A stretch of DNA of 64,000 bases from Harmonia axyridis (lineage: Eukaryota; Arthropoda; Insecta; Coleoptera; Coccinellidae): NCBI RefSeq assembly GCF_914767665.1, contig NC_059504.1, forward strand, positions 45,167,720 through 45,231,719, written 5' to 3'. Made by a program: the position numbers and the translations under genes. Below are positions 11,661 through 22,531 of this stretch, piece by piece. The first letter of the stretch is position 1, and each line of letters starts with the position of its first letter. The notes beneath the pieces are model-generated. The model was not told where the DNA came from and searched no databases. It worked only from the letters and a program-made list of their open reading frames with translations.

Positions 11661-12580
11661 TATAGTAATTAAAAAGATATTGACATATTTTTCTGGCACT
11701 TATTTGTCCCATCATCATCGATGTGTTTTTTTTCGTTGATATCATTGTATGCACCGGTTATTGGGCTTCTGCCTGTTGGATTTATATTGAACAAATAAAT
11801 AAATCAGCCTACGCCTGTTAATATGTTATGATTTTTTTAAATATTTTTTTAACCCCTCCTGATCGGTATTTTGATAGAGCTGAACATTGTGGATTTGCTA
11901 ATGGTTTGATAAATAAAATCGTGAATCGTTAAAACGTGTTGATATACACGATTTACAAAGCAATCGCTAATCGTTATATCCTATTTGATTATATCAACAT
12001 GTGTTCGACATAAATTCATCAGGAATTCGAATGCAGTAATTTCAGACGCTTTCAACATTGCAATCTGCTATATCAAATATTTTTTTTGTGGTACATGTGG
12101 AATGAAATTCAGTTGCCATGTTTATCAGGACTGATAATCAAGAGATGAATTGATCAGTTTTATTACTGTCACTGTTCAAATGCATTTCAATACTTCTGCA
12201 GGGTGTCCCGGGAGTAACTGTACATCTCAGAGCTGTAGAGTATATACAGCTCTGAGAGTAGAGTGGGACTAGATGAGTAAAGATTGACTGCAAAAAATTA
12301 AGTTCTGCCATCTCTAAGAAAGCTACAGGGTGAGTTTGCAAATTCATGGAAATAATTAAACCATCTTCAGTACCAAACTTATCGGCCGAATTTTTTGAAA
12401 CTTGGAATGCAACTGACAAGTTGACTGAGGTCGAGTCAGATACATACTAATTTTCTCAATATTCCAGGACCGGACTCATTATTTCTTATATGAAGTGAAA
12501 TTTGAAAATATCACGTTGTATTTCGACTTTAAAATCATTATTAATGAGAAAAAGGACATATATTCAGCTTCAATACGCGA
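11661..12580. other. Non-coding DNA with a small hairpin repeat
   Basis: No gene recognised. Contains the short perfect inverted repeat at 12226-12256 inside a stretch starting CAGGGTGTCCCGGG, a form often seen at insect transposon ends. The minus-strand frame at 12138-12419 has no recognisable domain. Confidence 0.4.
12226..12256. repeat. Perfect 12-bp hairpin with 7-nt loop
   Basis: CTCAGAGCTGTA and its exact reverse complement TACAGCTCTGAG are separated by seven bases. Read directly from the sequence; function unknown. Confidence 0.9.
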
Positions 12581-12586
12581 TATCAC

Positions 12587-12718
12587 TCAAAGTTGTTCGG
12601 AAGCAGTCTGTATTGAAACGTTTTCATTTTGAACTACATTGACTGCTCGGATTAGTGTTTCTTCCGTATAATTACTATATTTCCTTGCATCCAACTTCTT
12701 TTTGTATTGACGACCCAT
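12587..12718 (-). pseudogene. psq-type HTH fragment of a pogo/Tigger-like transposase
   Basis: From the ATG at 12718 the minus strand reads MGRQYKKKLDARKYSNYTEE, then a helix like LIRAVNVVQNENVSIQTASE. This matches the N-terminal psq/CENP-B-like HTH of pogo or Tigger-type transposases and their domesticated relatives, where the next residues normally read YGIS. Here a stop replaces that position (EQL-stop-VISR). No DDE domain follows. It is most likely a transposon scrap; a truncated first exon of a domesticated gene is less likely. Confidence 0.55.
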
Positions 12719-13569
12719 AATTTTGCCTAAAAATAAAACAAGTGAAAAAAATTTGGTATGTGGCAAAGTCTCCCGCCAAAGAGCCACAATAGAAAAATTT
12801 CCCGAAATGTCGAAATCCTCTCAACCAAATCTTGTCAGTTTTTTTTAACGTGACGATGTTGCCAACTTGAAATTATTATCGAAATTAATTCTAACAGTGA
12901 ACAAACTTTTTCAACAACGCATATAAAATATCCAGTCATATAGGTATTGGAATTTTATTCTACTCAATGAATTTTTTTTCAATCTTTATACAATCGATAA
13001 AGAAACGAAATATATGAACACTGTCGCTGTATAGCTGAACAAATTTCGGAGATGAATATCAATGTCGAGCAATTTATTTCCTTTCGAAGGGTGTTTCCTC
13101 TCATGTCTTTCTAGTCTATTGCAGCCCCATCAATATATCAAAAAGGAACCATCTGTCTGGAGTTTTATATTCATGTGTCACGCGATAGTTCTCCAAACCC
13201 ACCTCCATAATAATATATATTGAGGTCGGTCGTAACTGGTGACTTAAAATCACGAAAGGATTATCTTCAATGTTGATAGAGTTAAATAACTTATGTTGAT
13301 TTGGCCAGTTCATTATTTGGATAAGTATATTTTGTTAAGGTTTGTCTGGACTCATGTTAAGAAAAGTTAGGTATCTGTTATTGAAAAATTTCAAGAGGAA
13401 TAATTGCAAGGTAATAACGAAAAGTTTTTGGGATAAACAATAAAACAGTTTGCCTATATTTCGGCCTGAGGAATTATGAGAGACGTTCTCTTAAATAATG
13501 ATAATAATAGGACTTTATTGATTTAAATTCATTACAAATGAAGCGAAACAACCCCAGGGCAAAGTTCAG
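12719..13569. other. Non-coding DNA with a possible minus-strand LINE 3' tail
   Basis: At 13495-13520 the + strand reads AATAATGATAATAATAGG followed by ACTTTATT. This is the mirror image of an AATAAA-plus-(TAA)n LINE tail and may be the 3' end of a minus-strand LINE. The 65-residue minus frame at 13116-13313 has no recognisable domain. Confidence 0.4.
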
Positions 13570-14850
13570 ATGGCATTCTTGAATGGTTCTAATGGTATAA
13601 TAACTTCAGCTGATTGGCCGAAATTTCTTGGAATCTCTATCGACGGAAATCAAAGCTGGCCATCCCATACAAGACTTGCCTACCTTACACACCTACCTTA
13701 CCTATATGTGAGGAAATGTAGCCTGCTCGAAGAAATAAGAATTTCCCTTAATGGAAAGCTCCTTCCTGGAAACTGGGTTGGACATATGAGGTTACTGAAT
13801 CATTTAGATTCAAACCTCCTTGCAAAACCATCGGATATTATGCCAACCACCTACGATTTTGAAACGCCCTTTGAAACGGTTATAAATGACCGTCCTAGTG
13901 CAATGAGTCTCGTAAATCGTCTGGACAAAAAGTCATCCATTGGTTCACAGATGGATCAAAAACAGATAAGGGCACCGGCATTGGGATATATAGACGTAAA
14001 CTGAGGATCTCTAAAGCCTTGGGAAGTGAGCCCTCGATTCTACAGGCCGAGATGGCTGTTTATGTATGCGCCCAGGAGTGTCTCAAAATGAACCTCAAGG
14101 GGGCGCATATCTACATCACCACGGACAGCCAAACCACGCTGAGATCCTTGGAATCGTGTTGTCAGGGGTCTCTGCTGACTTGAGAGTGCCGTAACACCAT
14201 AAAGCAACTGGCCAGAGAAAATAAGGTGACTCTACTATGGGTACCAAGACACTCTGGGGTTGAAGCAAATGAAAGAGCTGATGAACTTGCAAAAAGTGCA
14301 TCAAGGTTAACGCCTGCTGGACCTGAGCCCTTCTGTGGGATAGGAAAAGACCAATTTAAAGCTGCGGTCCAGCTATGGGAGTTGAACAGCAGGACAATTC
14401 ATTGGACTAACACTCCTAGACTTGTTCAGGCAAAGAAATTCGTGAAGATTTCACCTACCTACGCCAAAAAGCTCCTGAAGCTGTCGCGAGCCAAGCTTCA
14501 GGTGATGGTGGGACTGCTGACTGGGCACTGTCAGTACAAACATCATTTGTACCGTATGGGAAAGTCAGCAGACGAGATTTGCAGGCTCTGTGGATCGAAA
14601 GCAGAAACAGCAACACTTGATATGCTAGTGTCCGGAGCTGGCTGGCCTAAGAACCATTCACATGGGTAAGCCGGTCCTGGATACCAGAGAGGTAACGGCC
14701 AAGGCCCCTAAGGAGGTTGTCAATTTTATTAACGTCATTGACGACCTCCCAGGGTTCTATGAATGAATAGGGTAGAGAACAAAAGATCTGCATGATCGCA
14801 GTTCCCGGAAGGCTTACCGAACCAAAACGAACCCAGTTCAAACAATAATA
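13570..14850 (+). pseudogene. 3' half of an RNase H-bearing LINE (I-like)
   Basis: In shifting frames the + strand gives a linker (RKCSLLEEIRISLNGKLL near 13710) and then an RNase H domain. Its four acidic positions are all recognisable: WFTDGSKTDKG near 13945, LQAEMAVYV near 14045, ITTDSQTTLRSL near 14120 and NERADELAKSA near 14270. A cysteine-rich tail follows (CRLCGSKAET near 14585). A 3' UTR leads to an (AAT)n tail at 14845. The reverse transcriptase and endonuclease parts are missing (5' truncation), and stops and frameshifts interrupt it. The same family occurs at 31.5, 49.2 and 62.7 kb. RNase H plus a TAA-type tail suggests the I superfamily. Confidence 0.8.
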
Positions 14851-16082
14851 ATAATAAGCTGGTCTATATATGATATATGATATTCTTTGCAAGGAAATCA
14901 AGAGTTGCACTTTCTTTAAATAGACTTAAGGACTCTCTACTCCGTAATAACCTTATTTATATCTATATCCCAATTATTTAAAAATCCCAATCATGTTTAC
15001 AGCCACCTTGAATATCCTCATATGGGTCAAAAGCATGTATGTTTCAAGAGTGTTTGTTGCACAAAAATGGATTGAGATTAGATTAATTTTTTGACCTTTC
15101 CTGTTCATCTTGTACGAGATTATTAAGTATCTTATGTTATGTTTAAGTAGAGAGGTCCAATTATGTAAACTTATTTACTATTCAAACGATAATGATGATC
15201 AGTGAGAATATTCATATTTCAAATGAAATTAATTTACATAATGTGCAGATCCAAGCAGTAAATAAAATGGAGTTTTCTCCCAAGAAAATATTGCATAATA
15301 TTATTTCGGAGCTCGGTTTCCCTGGCAAAGAATTTCATCTACGACGTAGCATGCGAAGAAGCGATACATCATACATTATTTCCAAATAGCATAGTTTGCC
15401 GTCTTCGTTCCGTATACTTTGTTGAGAAGTTCGTTGTTTCCACTCCTTAGGAAAATTGGAAATTGATATGGAGTGTCGCAGAAGGTGTCACACTTCAGCC
15501 ACCCTACTCCTTGACGTAGCTCCTCGAGAATTGTTAATGGGAAATTCAGAGTTCGGGGGTAGTGAAAAAAGGGAATACGAATTAACTGAGTTGAATATTC
15601 AGTGATGAGATTGAAGCCTGAGAAATTTGATGAATAGGTATTATTTCTCCAAGTTCAATTATGTTAATGAATATTTCGTCTTAATTATCGTAGCATTCTC
15701 CTCCGGAATATTCATTCTTGAAAGCAACACAGAATTTCAATCGGAAATAATGAATAGAACACGTTATGAAAACAGTTAGCCCAAGAGCCCATAACAGCCA
15801 GATATTTCGTAATTTTATAAAAGCTGAAAGTTTTTCTGTCCCTTTCACAGATAAAAAGACCAGCGTCTATAGAGTTAGGGTTGTGGTTATTTTGGCAGGT
15901 AACAGGTAGCGAAGATGTATAAAATAGTACCTTGAATTCGTTGGAGTGTAAAGCTCAATTTTTCTTTTTTTTCTTCGGGATAACTTGCGAAATCTCATCA
16001 TCCGGCTGCCCTGAGAATCTTCACTGAAATTAAATCTGTCCCCACCCTTTTTTATTTTTTAAACTTCTGATGACTTCTAATA
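14851..16082. other. Non-coding DNA
   Basis: AT-rich; no reading frame with a recognisable domain, no TIR pair and no RNA gene seen. Confidence 0.4.
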
Positions 16083-17474
16083 TACTAACGATAGAGAAAC
16101 TGCAACACACAAAAGGAGGTGTTTAAATTAATTTTTTTTTTGTAAAACATAGATAGTATATCAAGGATTAAATGCTTGAATTTGGAGCAAAAAATCGTGT
16201 AGGTTTTTTTATGTGAATAATTTTTGTTACTTAAATATTGTAGTCGTTTTTTGCAAGTTTTTTAAATTTTGCAACAAACCAGCTGTTCGAGGAGATCCAA
16301 AGTCGATGTTTAGTTGTTGTGAAAATGCCTAGAGCACGTGCATGCAGAATTTATCGCCAGCTAAGTGAATTTGAGAGAGGTCAAATTATTGGTCTACAGG
16401 AGGCGGCGTTGTCATTTCGAGAAATCGCTAACTGTACGAACAGAAATCCAACTACTGTTATGAGATGTTATCAAGCGTGGTTTGATAATGCCCAAAATCA
16501 AAGAAGGGTAAGCACTGGACGTCGAAGGTGCATAAATAAAGTTCAAGATCGACGTCTAAGACGTATGGTCATTAGTGACCGATTTGCAACATCTCGATCT
16601 TTGGCTGTTGAGTGGTTGGGAGAACAAGGGCATCCTGTAACTGCCGAAACGTTTCACTGTAACTGCCAAAACGTTTTACCGTCGGATAAGGTCTTTTGGA
16701 CTGCAGCATTATCGACCTCATATTGTGTTACCTCTAACGGTTGAGCATCGCCGGCAACGATTACAGTGGTGCAGAGAACGTCAACATTGAAATGTGGAAT
16801 GGCATCATGTCTTCTTTTTTGATGAATCTCGATTCTCCTTGGGTGCACATGATGGCTGAAGAAGGGTTAGATGACGTCGGGGAGAAAGACGTGAACCTCA
16901 GTTTGCTGTTGATCGTCATGTATACGGACAATAGGCGTAGGTCATCTTTAGTTTTTATTCGAGGTAACATGACAGCGCTGCGTTACCTTCAAGAAATAGT
17001 GGAGCCATATGTTCTCCCTTACCTTAACCGGCTTGAGAATCATTCATTTCAGCAAGATAATGCCCGATCTCATTGCCAGAGTTAGTTTAAACTTTTTTGA
17101 AGCGGCCCATCTTTTGAATATTTTGCCATGGCTGCCCAGATTGCCCGACTATTCGCCCATAGAGCATGTTTGGGACTTCATGGGTAGTGGGCTTAGAAAT
17201 TTACCCGAACCCCCACGGACTTCGACGGCTTTGAGACATGAAGTACAGGTAGCTTGGGATACTATCCCTCAAGAAGTAATGGACCATCTTATTGCATCAA
17301 TGCCGAGACGTGTTGGTTAGTGTATAGATAATCGCGGTGGACAAACAGATTATTAACAAATTCATGAAAAGAAAATTGTGAACACTTCGCTATACTATCT
17401 ATTTTTTCAGCAAAAAAATAAATTCAAATTTAAAGAGCTCCTTCTTGGTGTTGCAGTTTCTTTATCAGTTAGTA
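16083..17474 (+). mobile_element. Tc1-type (DD34E) transposon, near full length
   Basis: Both ends read TATACTAAC-GATA-GAGAAACTG (left) and the inverted TATACTAACTGATAAAGAAACTG (right), continuing with CAACAC and an AAGGAG-like block, so the TIRs are about 35 bp with mismatches. A TA is present outside each end. The length of about 1.4 kb is usual for Tc1-like elements. The transposase inside is broken (next entry). Confidence 0.85.
16325..17320 (+). pseudogene. Tc1 (DD34E) transposase, frameshifted
   Basis: The ATG at 16325 starts MPRARACRIYRQLSEFERG, the usual bipartite HTH start (QIIGLQEAALSFREIA, then RRCINKVQDRRLRRMV). The first catalytic block FDESRFSLGAHDG is found near 16815-16855 in another frame. 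The second is FQQDNARSH near 17050 and the third SPIEHVWD near 17150, the Glu being the third catalytic residue. At least two frameshifts (about 16700-16830 and 17080) and one extra residue in the D-to-E spacer (AAHLLNIL) show decay. The C-terminus is preserved through PRRVG and a stop at 17320. Confidence 0.85.
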
Positions 17475-18345
17475 TACTTCAGTTTTCTGAACAGGATAAA
17501 AATAAAAGGTGTCTGATGACATTATACAGGTGGTACAGGACTGAGAAAGTTTATCCTCATAAAAACACCACAATTCATCCTACGTTATATTAGAAAAATA
17601 CCTGCTTAAAGCTTGTGTTACCATCTTTGAATCAGAGCAATATAAAGCCATCAATTTGAAGAGCTATATTCATTTTTTCATTTTGAATACGACCTGCTTC
17701 CCAATTCACGATGTTCCAAAATGCTCTTTTTTAGTATCAGAATTGTCTAAAAACTTATTATCAAAATTGAACTGAGCATTTTGGAGCTGCATATTATAAT
17801 CTAACTGACTTTTTTGTATAATTCGAGGAAACTTATTGATCTGAGCTGTGAATGAATCCAATATACATTCTTCAAATGAACACTCCAACCATCTCTGTAT
17901 CTGATTTTCCATGAAGTACATAACCGGGAAATAGATTAGTCGAGAAGTTGAATAATAATGTCCAAAAATTCCTCAAAATTAACATTTATATCCAGAAATC
18001 AATAAAAACCACGATGAATATCATTCGAATATATATATAAATTGTACAAATGCCCCGTAATCTTAGGTTAATTGGAGATCCTCATGCAGTTCAGTTGTTG
18101 AAACATTAACGTGATCCAACATGGGAACCATAGGTCTGATGGAGATTTCATGAAGCACTGAAGCCAACAAGTAAACATGCCCTTACTTAGCAATCCCATT
18201 CAATATTGCATTACAATTGAGGTCAAGCACATGTCTCAAGTTGTTGCATATTCGCAGAGCAATACCTCATAGATTGATTTGTGAAGGAATTCTGGAAGGT
18301 ATTCCATGTTCAATGTCCTAACAGGTGCCCGGCTAAGGTCAGGCC
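17475..18345. other. Non-coding DNA
   Basis: No gene recognised. Short frames at 17378-17593 (+) and 17706-17921 (-) have no recognisable domain. Confidence 0.4.
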
Positions 18346-18535
18346 AGTGGCGTACCCGGATAAGTAAATATATTTTTCAAATTTTCCTTCTTTTGAAGAA
18401 GTTTTCCAAAGAAGTTTGCTTACTTATAATAAGATTTTGATATATAAGGTTGTTACATATAAAGGTTATTCTTATTGGGGGGTGGGGGGATGGTGGTTGA
18501 TATATCCCCCTTATCCTCCCTTGGGTATGCCACTG
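18346..18535. mobile_element. 190-bp miniature TIR element
   Basis: Starts CAGTGGCGTACCC and ends GGGTATGCCACTG, an inverted pair with one mismatch. CAGTGGCG-type ends are frequent in hAT-like elements, but the expected 8-bp target duplication is not evident. No coding capacity. Confidence 0.6.
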
Positions 18536-18979
18536 AAGTATGCTATATTTTTGGAATGGTAATCTTCATTTGAACAAAAAATTTCATAACGATATCTCAT
18601 GAAATTTCAGTTTGCGGAAAATTCGATTAACGTCATTGAATTCCACGTAGAAAGTTGCTACAAGACGGTTTTTACAGAACTAAAAAAAAAAACATCAATA
18701 TTTCGAAAATGAACATTATTGCAAAACACCCTATAACTATGTGACGGTGATAGCTATGGAGTTGCGGTTTTCGCCAATAACTTTCGCATGAAAATTGGCC
18801 TTCAGAAACCGATATCAATTTCTATCTATCTAGTCTAGAAAAAAAACTTCCCATTCAAAAGTGTACAATTTGACCCATCCTGTACAGTGTGTAAAGTTGA
18901 AAAGGTATCATCTTCAATATCTCTGTTCTCATGTAAAATCAGAAAAAAAAATACAAAAAGAGGTGAACAAATTAAATGA
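18536..18979. other. Non-coding DNA
   Basis: AT-rich stretch without recognised features between the mini-element and the truncated 3' end of the mariner copy. Confidence 0.4.
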
Positions 18980-19930
18980 GTACGAATCCCGCGTTGAAAA
19001 AACAGGTCATCTTTTGAAGCGTTCCACGAATCGATCCAATTTTTTACATCTTCATAAGACCCGGAAGTACTGATCAGCCAGGCCATGTGCTATTGATCGA
19101 AACAAGTAATAGTCCGAGGGAGCAACCTCTGGAGAATACGGCCAAGTTTGTCTTGACCATTTTCGAGCATTGTCATGCTGTAAAATCATTTTATTATGTC
19201 TCTCGTTGTATTGCGGCCGTTTGTCTTTCAATGATCGGCTCAAACTGTGATTATTTCAGTCAGTTTCAATAACTCATAAACACTTCGCTGAGCTGGTCCC
19301 ACCAAATACTGAGCATGACCTTGAAACCGTGAATATTCGGTTCGGCCGTGAACACAGAAGCTTGGAAGCATGGCCATGATTTTCTGCGTTTTGGATTATC
19401 GTTATAAAACCATTTTTCGTCTTTAGTTACACATCTCTTGGCTTCAACTCGCACGGCACCCAATTTCCGTGTTTCTAAATCATTGCCATGACTTCCAGGC
19501 GTTTTGAAATGGCTTGTTGCGTCACTCCCAATGATCCTGCCAATTCTTGTTGCAATTGACAAGTAAGTCTTGATCAAGTCATGCCTCCAATTTTGCATCT
19601 TCGAAAACCTCCTTTCTTCCACCGTTGGTCTTCGATATCAAAATCACCGTCCTTGAAGCGTTGAAACCAATCGCGGTACGTTCATTCACTGATAGTGGCC
19701 TCACCATAGGTATTTGAGAGAATTCGATGATCCACAGCCGTAGACTTCTGGATATCTAGACATGTTTAATCGAGAAAAATTGAATGATGCAGAAACAAAT
19801 CGACCAATATTTCTATGGCGTTATGTTTACAAAGACCTAAGTTTATTGTATGACATCTACGATTTATTCATTTCGACTATCACTTACCGCTACAGCCATC
19901 TATTGCAAAACGGTGGAAGCAAAGTTGTAC
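18980..19930 (-). pseudogene. mariner (DD34D) copy A, 3'-truncated
   Basis: The minus strand carries mariner transposase pieces. Near 19600 to 19270 these are EERRFSKMQNWRHDLIKT, remnants of the helix ending in SHFKTPG, TKDEKWFYND (first catalytic Asp region) and HGFKVMLSIWWDQL. Between 19240 and 19060 they are LKDKRPQYNERHNKMILQHD (second Asp) and SPEVAPSDYYLF (third Asp in SDY). About 25 residues normally lying between HDNAR and the SPE block are missing, so the D-to-D spacing is broken. The 5' TIR survives near 19905-19930 (GGTGGAAGCAAAGTTGTAC). The 3' TIR and the last residues are gone. Non-functional. Confidence 0.8.
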
Positions 19931-20681
19931 AGCTAATAACTTCGACGGAAATGATGAAAATGTTATGTAAAGCTACATCAAAAAAATTCATTATTATTCC
20001 AAAAAAGGAAAGATCTGCCAAAAACGTAAATTATATCATAATATGGGCTATATCCTTGTACACCTTAATCTATTAGAATACTGAATCGTGCGATCCATAT
20101 CCAAGATAAATCCCATACTTGAAAGTCACTCTGTATACTCAGGACATAGAAAATTTTAAAAAAGAAGGAAATACGAAATATTTCGTTATATAAATTATAA
20201 AATTTTGTATAAAATTATCAGAATTCCTAACAGGTAATTCTGAAGGGTCTGCAAAATCGAAGATTCGGGAATTCATCAGCTTTAAAACATAAAACAACAC
20301 GTGCATTCCCACCCATCATCAAGAGGAATCGTTATAGTCGCATTTCGATGCCTCCAACCAGCATCTCCATTCTAAATGGTTTTGTTAATTCCGTACAGGA
20401 TAGAACAACAATTAATTCGAGTGATCAGGATTACAATTTGTACTGTTTCGCGTTTGTGTGTGTTTAGCAGAGTTCATCTCCGAACATCCCAGGTCCGCAG
20501 ACGACTGAAATGATGTGTTTGTTTGTTTTTGGAGAATGAATAATCCTCATCCGCTACTGTTATTTGCGATAAGGAAAGCCTGAATCTCGGCGGGCTCCAC
20601 AAAAGCCTAATTTATATTCAGTTCGGTTTGATTTCTGAAATATTAATCGTAACTTTCGCTACCGTTTGTTCTTGGTCCACA
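19931..20681. other. Non-coding DNA flanking the long-TIR element
   Basis: No gene recognised. The open frame 19762-20076 overlapping the left edge is mostly antisense to mariner A. Confidence 0.45.
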
Positions 20682-21113
20682 TAGTCTAAGAGCTAGCAAC
20701 GTTTTCGAGAGAGAATTTCAGGTAGGCCAGTTTTTAGATATGCTATCTCTCTCACTCCCCCGGACATCATACGGGCTATCTGGCTGGCGGTAGTGGTTGC
20801 GTTCATCAGTGCGCATCCTACCTGTACAGGTAAAATATCGATTTTTCAAATCATTTTAAGAAGTTTTTTTTTTTTTTTATTTTTATTGAATTTTTCGCAA
20901 CATGAATATATTATTGCCAGATATTTTTATCGTTGTTTAAATTGTGCCAGACGCTAATTTTGAATTGAAAAAAAAATTTTTTTCAAAATATTTCAGTATG
21001 GCTGAAATTTTTATATGATGTTATTTAAGTATCTAAAAACCTAAAATTAATTTGCCAAACAATAATTCGATTGTTAAACCTTCAGCCAGACCGATCTAAA
21101 AGTGAAAAGTGAT
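20682..21113 (+). repeat. Left terminal inverted repeat arm (~430 bp)
   Basis: Pairs with 22532-22965 in inverted orientation. Only a handful of differences lie inward of 20714, including length variation in a poly-T run at about 20865-20880. The near identity implies recent insertion or recent gene conversion between arms. Confidence 0.9.
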
Positions 21114-21257
21114 TGGGCATGTTGGAAGAGTACAGACAATCAAGTGATAGTTGCGCAAGCGAGACAGCAGCTGTTTGTAATCAAGATGGCGTCAGTTTAG
21201 TCACATTGGTGTATTCGTTGCTGTTATTTTTAATGTTTTTAACAAAATTGCGTTACA

Positions 21258-21390
21258 ATGGCTAGCGAAAAATTAAAATGTGTTTTTTGTAAAGACAGAA
21301 ATGGAAAAATAATAACTTTTGTTGAAGATAAATTAAAAAAGTGTAAAGAAGTTCTACAAATACGTGTAAATATTAAACTGAAATATAATA
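21258..21390 (+). pseudogene. N-terminal exon remnant of the element's nuclease gene
   Basis: From the ATG at 21258 the frame reads MASEKLKCVFCKDRNGKI and then KLKKCKEVLQIR and IKLKYNSV. The CxxC pair and the KLKKC block resemble the N-terminus of a widespread family of arthropod transposon proteins that also carry the HALTGCD nuclease block. After about residue 45 the sequence jumps to the C-terminal part of the same kind of protein in a different frame. Roughly the middle of the gene is therefore deleted and the fusion is out of frame. The frame runs on to a stop at 21446 but that tail is a frame artefact. Confidence 0.6.
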
Positions 21391-21397
21391 GTGTACA

Positions 21398-22359
21398 GAA
21401 GATTCACTGTCTTGCGAAGAACACGAAGAAGCCGATTCTCGAATAATATATCACATTTGCCAAATAAATGTCGATGGTGAAGTTGTGATACGCTGCTCAG
21501 ACACAGATATTTTAATAATACTTCTTGGTAACATGCATCATTTGAATGCATCACTAAAAATCTGGGTAAATTTGGGCGTAGGGAATCATGAGCGATTTAT
21601 AAGCGTCAATCAAGTGCACGAAATTCTAGGGAATTCTTTATCGAAAGCTCTACCGTGCTTTCATGCACTCACAGGATGCGACTACACACCAGCTTTTTTC
21701 CGGAAAGGTAAACTTCGACCTTTTAAACTGTTAGAGCAGTCAGAAGAGTATCAATTAGCCTGTCAAAATATTATAACAGATGATGAAGAATTGCTAGATG
21801 AGACATTTAGGATCTTAGAAAAGTTTATTTGTCACATTTACGGAGCTCGTGATTCTTGGAACGTCAATGAAGTTCGGTTTCATCTGTTTTCAAACACTTA
21901 TCGGTCTAAAAAATCAGATGATAATTTTGAAAAAAAATTTCGTAATTTTGATCCATCAAGCCTACCACCATGCAAAGCTGAATTATATCAGCATTTACTA
22001 CGAATTCGTTACGTTACAAAGTTTTGGAGAAATGCTCATTTACAACACCCAACATCTCTATCACCTCAAGCTTCTGGCTGGACCATAAATGACGATAAAT
22101 ATGATTTTATCTGGTTTGTTGGAGAGCAGTTACCATCATTAGTTGCCGACATTATCATTAAAGGTAAAAATTGAAAATAAAATACTAATAAATTTCTTTG
22201 CCGAAAGATTATAAAATTTTTCATTCTTTTACAGATAATAGCTTATTACAAGACGATGATAATCCAAAAGACGACGATGGCAATGAAAATGACAGTAGTG
22301 ATGAAGATGATGATAATTATCAAGATGCCTCCGTTTTTTGTGACACAATTATGGATTAA
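21398..22359 (+). pseudogene. FEN1/XPG-like nuclease domain, C-terminal part, with one intron
   Basis: Exon 1 reads from about 21398 (EDSLSCEEHEEADSRIIYHI) without stops to 22163. Acidic motifs resemble FEN1/XPG nucleases: EEAD at about 21428-21436, CSDTDILIILLGN at about 21494-21532 and FHALTGCDYTPAFFRKGK at about 21660-21713. A GT donor at 22164 and a TTCTTTTACAG acceptor ending at 22234 define a 71-bp intron. Splicing keeps the frame into a very acidic tail (DDDNPKDDDGNE and SSDEDDDN) ending at TAA 22357-22359. The FEN1-like assignment rests on these motifs only. No start codon of its own is evident, and the upstream N-terminal piece is out of frame, so it is probably not translated normally. 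Confidence 0.65.
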
Positions 22360-22531
22360 AAAATATAATTTTTGTTTACTTTCATCCTTGAGATAGATTA
22401 TTACCTTAATTTTGCACAAAAATAAATAATTATTTTAATGCTATCTTAATCCACAATTAATTCAATAGTTTTTAATTCTTTCTCTGTAATTTATTCGACA
22501 ACTATTCCTATACCAAGCAAAATGGTACCAC

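Noticed and set aside
13116..13313. 65-residue minus-strand frame MNWPNQHKLFNSINIEDNPF...
   Set aside because: Not recognisable as any protein family and without splice or repeat context.
19762..20076. 104-residue plus-strand frame
   Set aside because: Mostly antisense to the 5' leader and TIR of mariner copy A; no domain.
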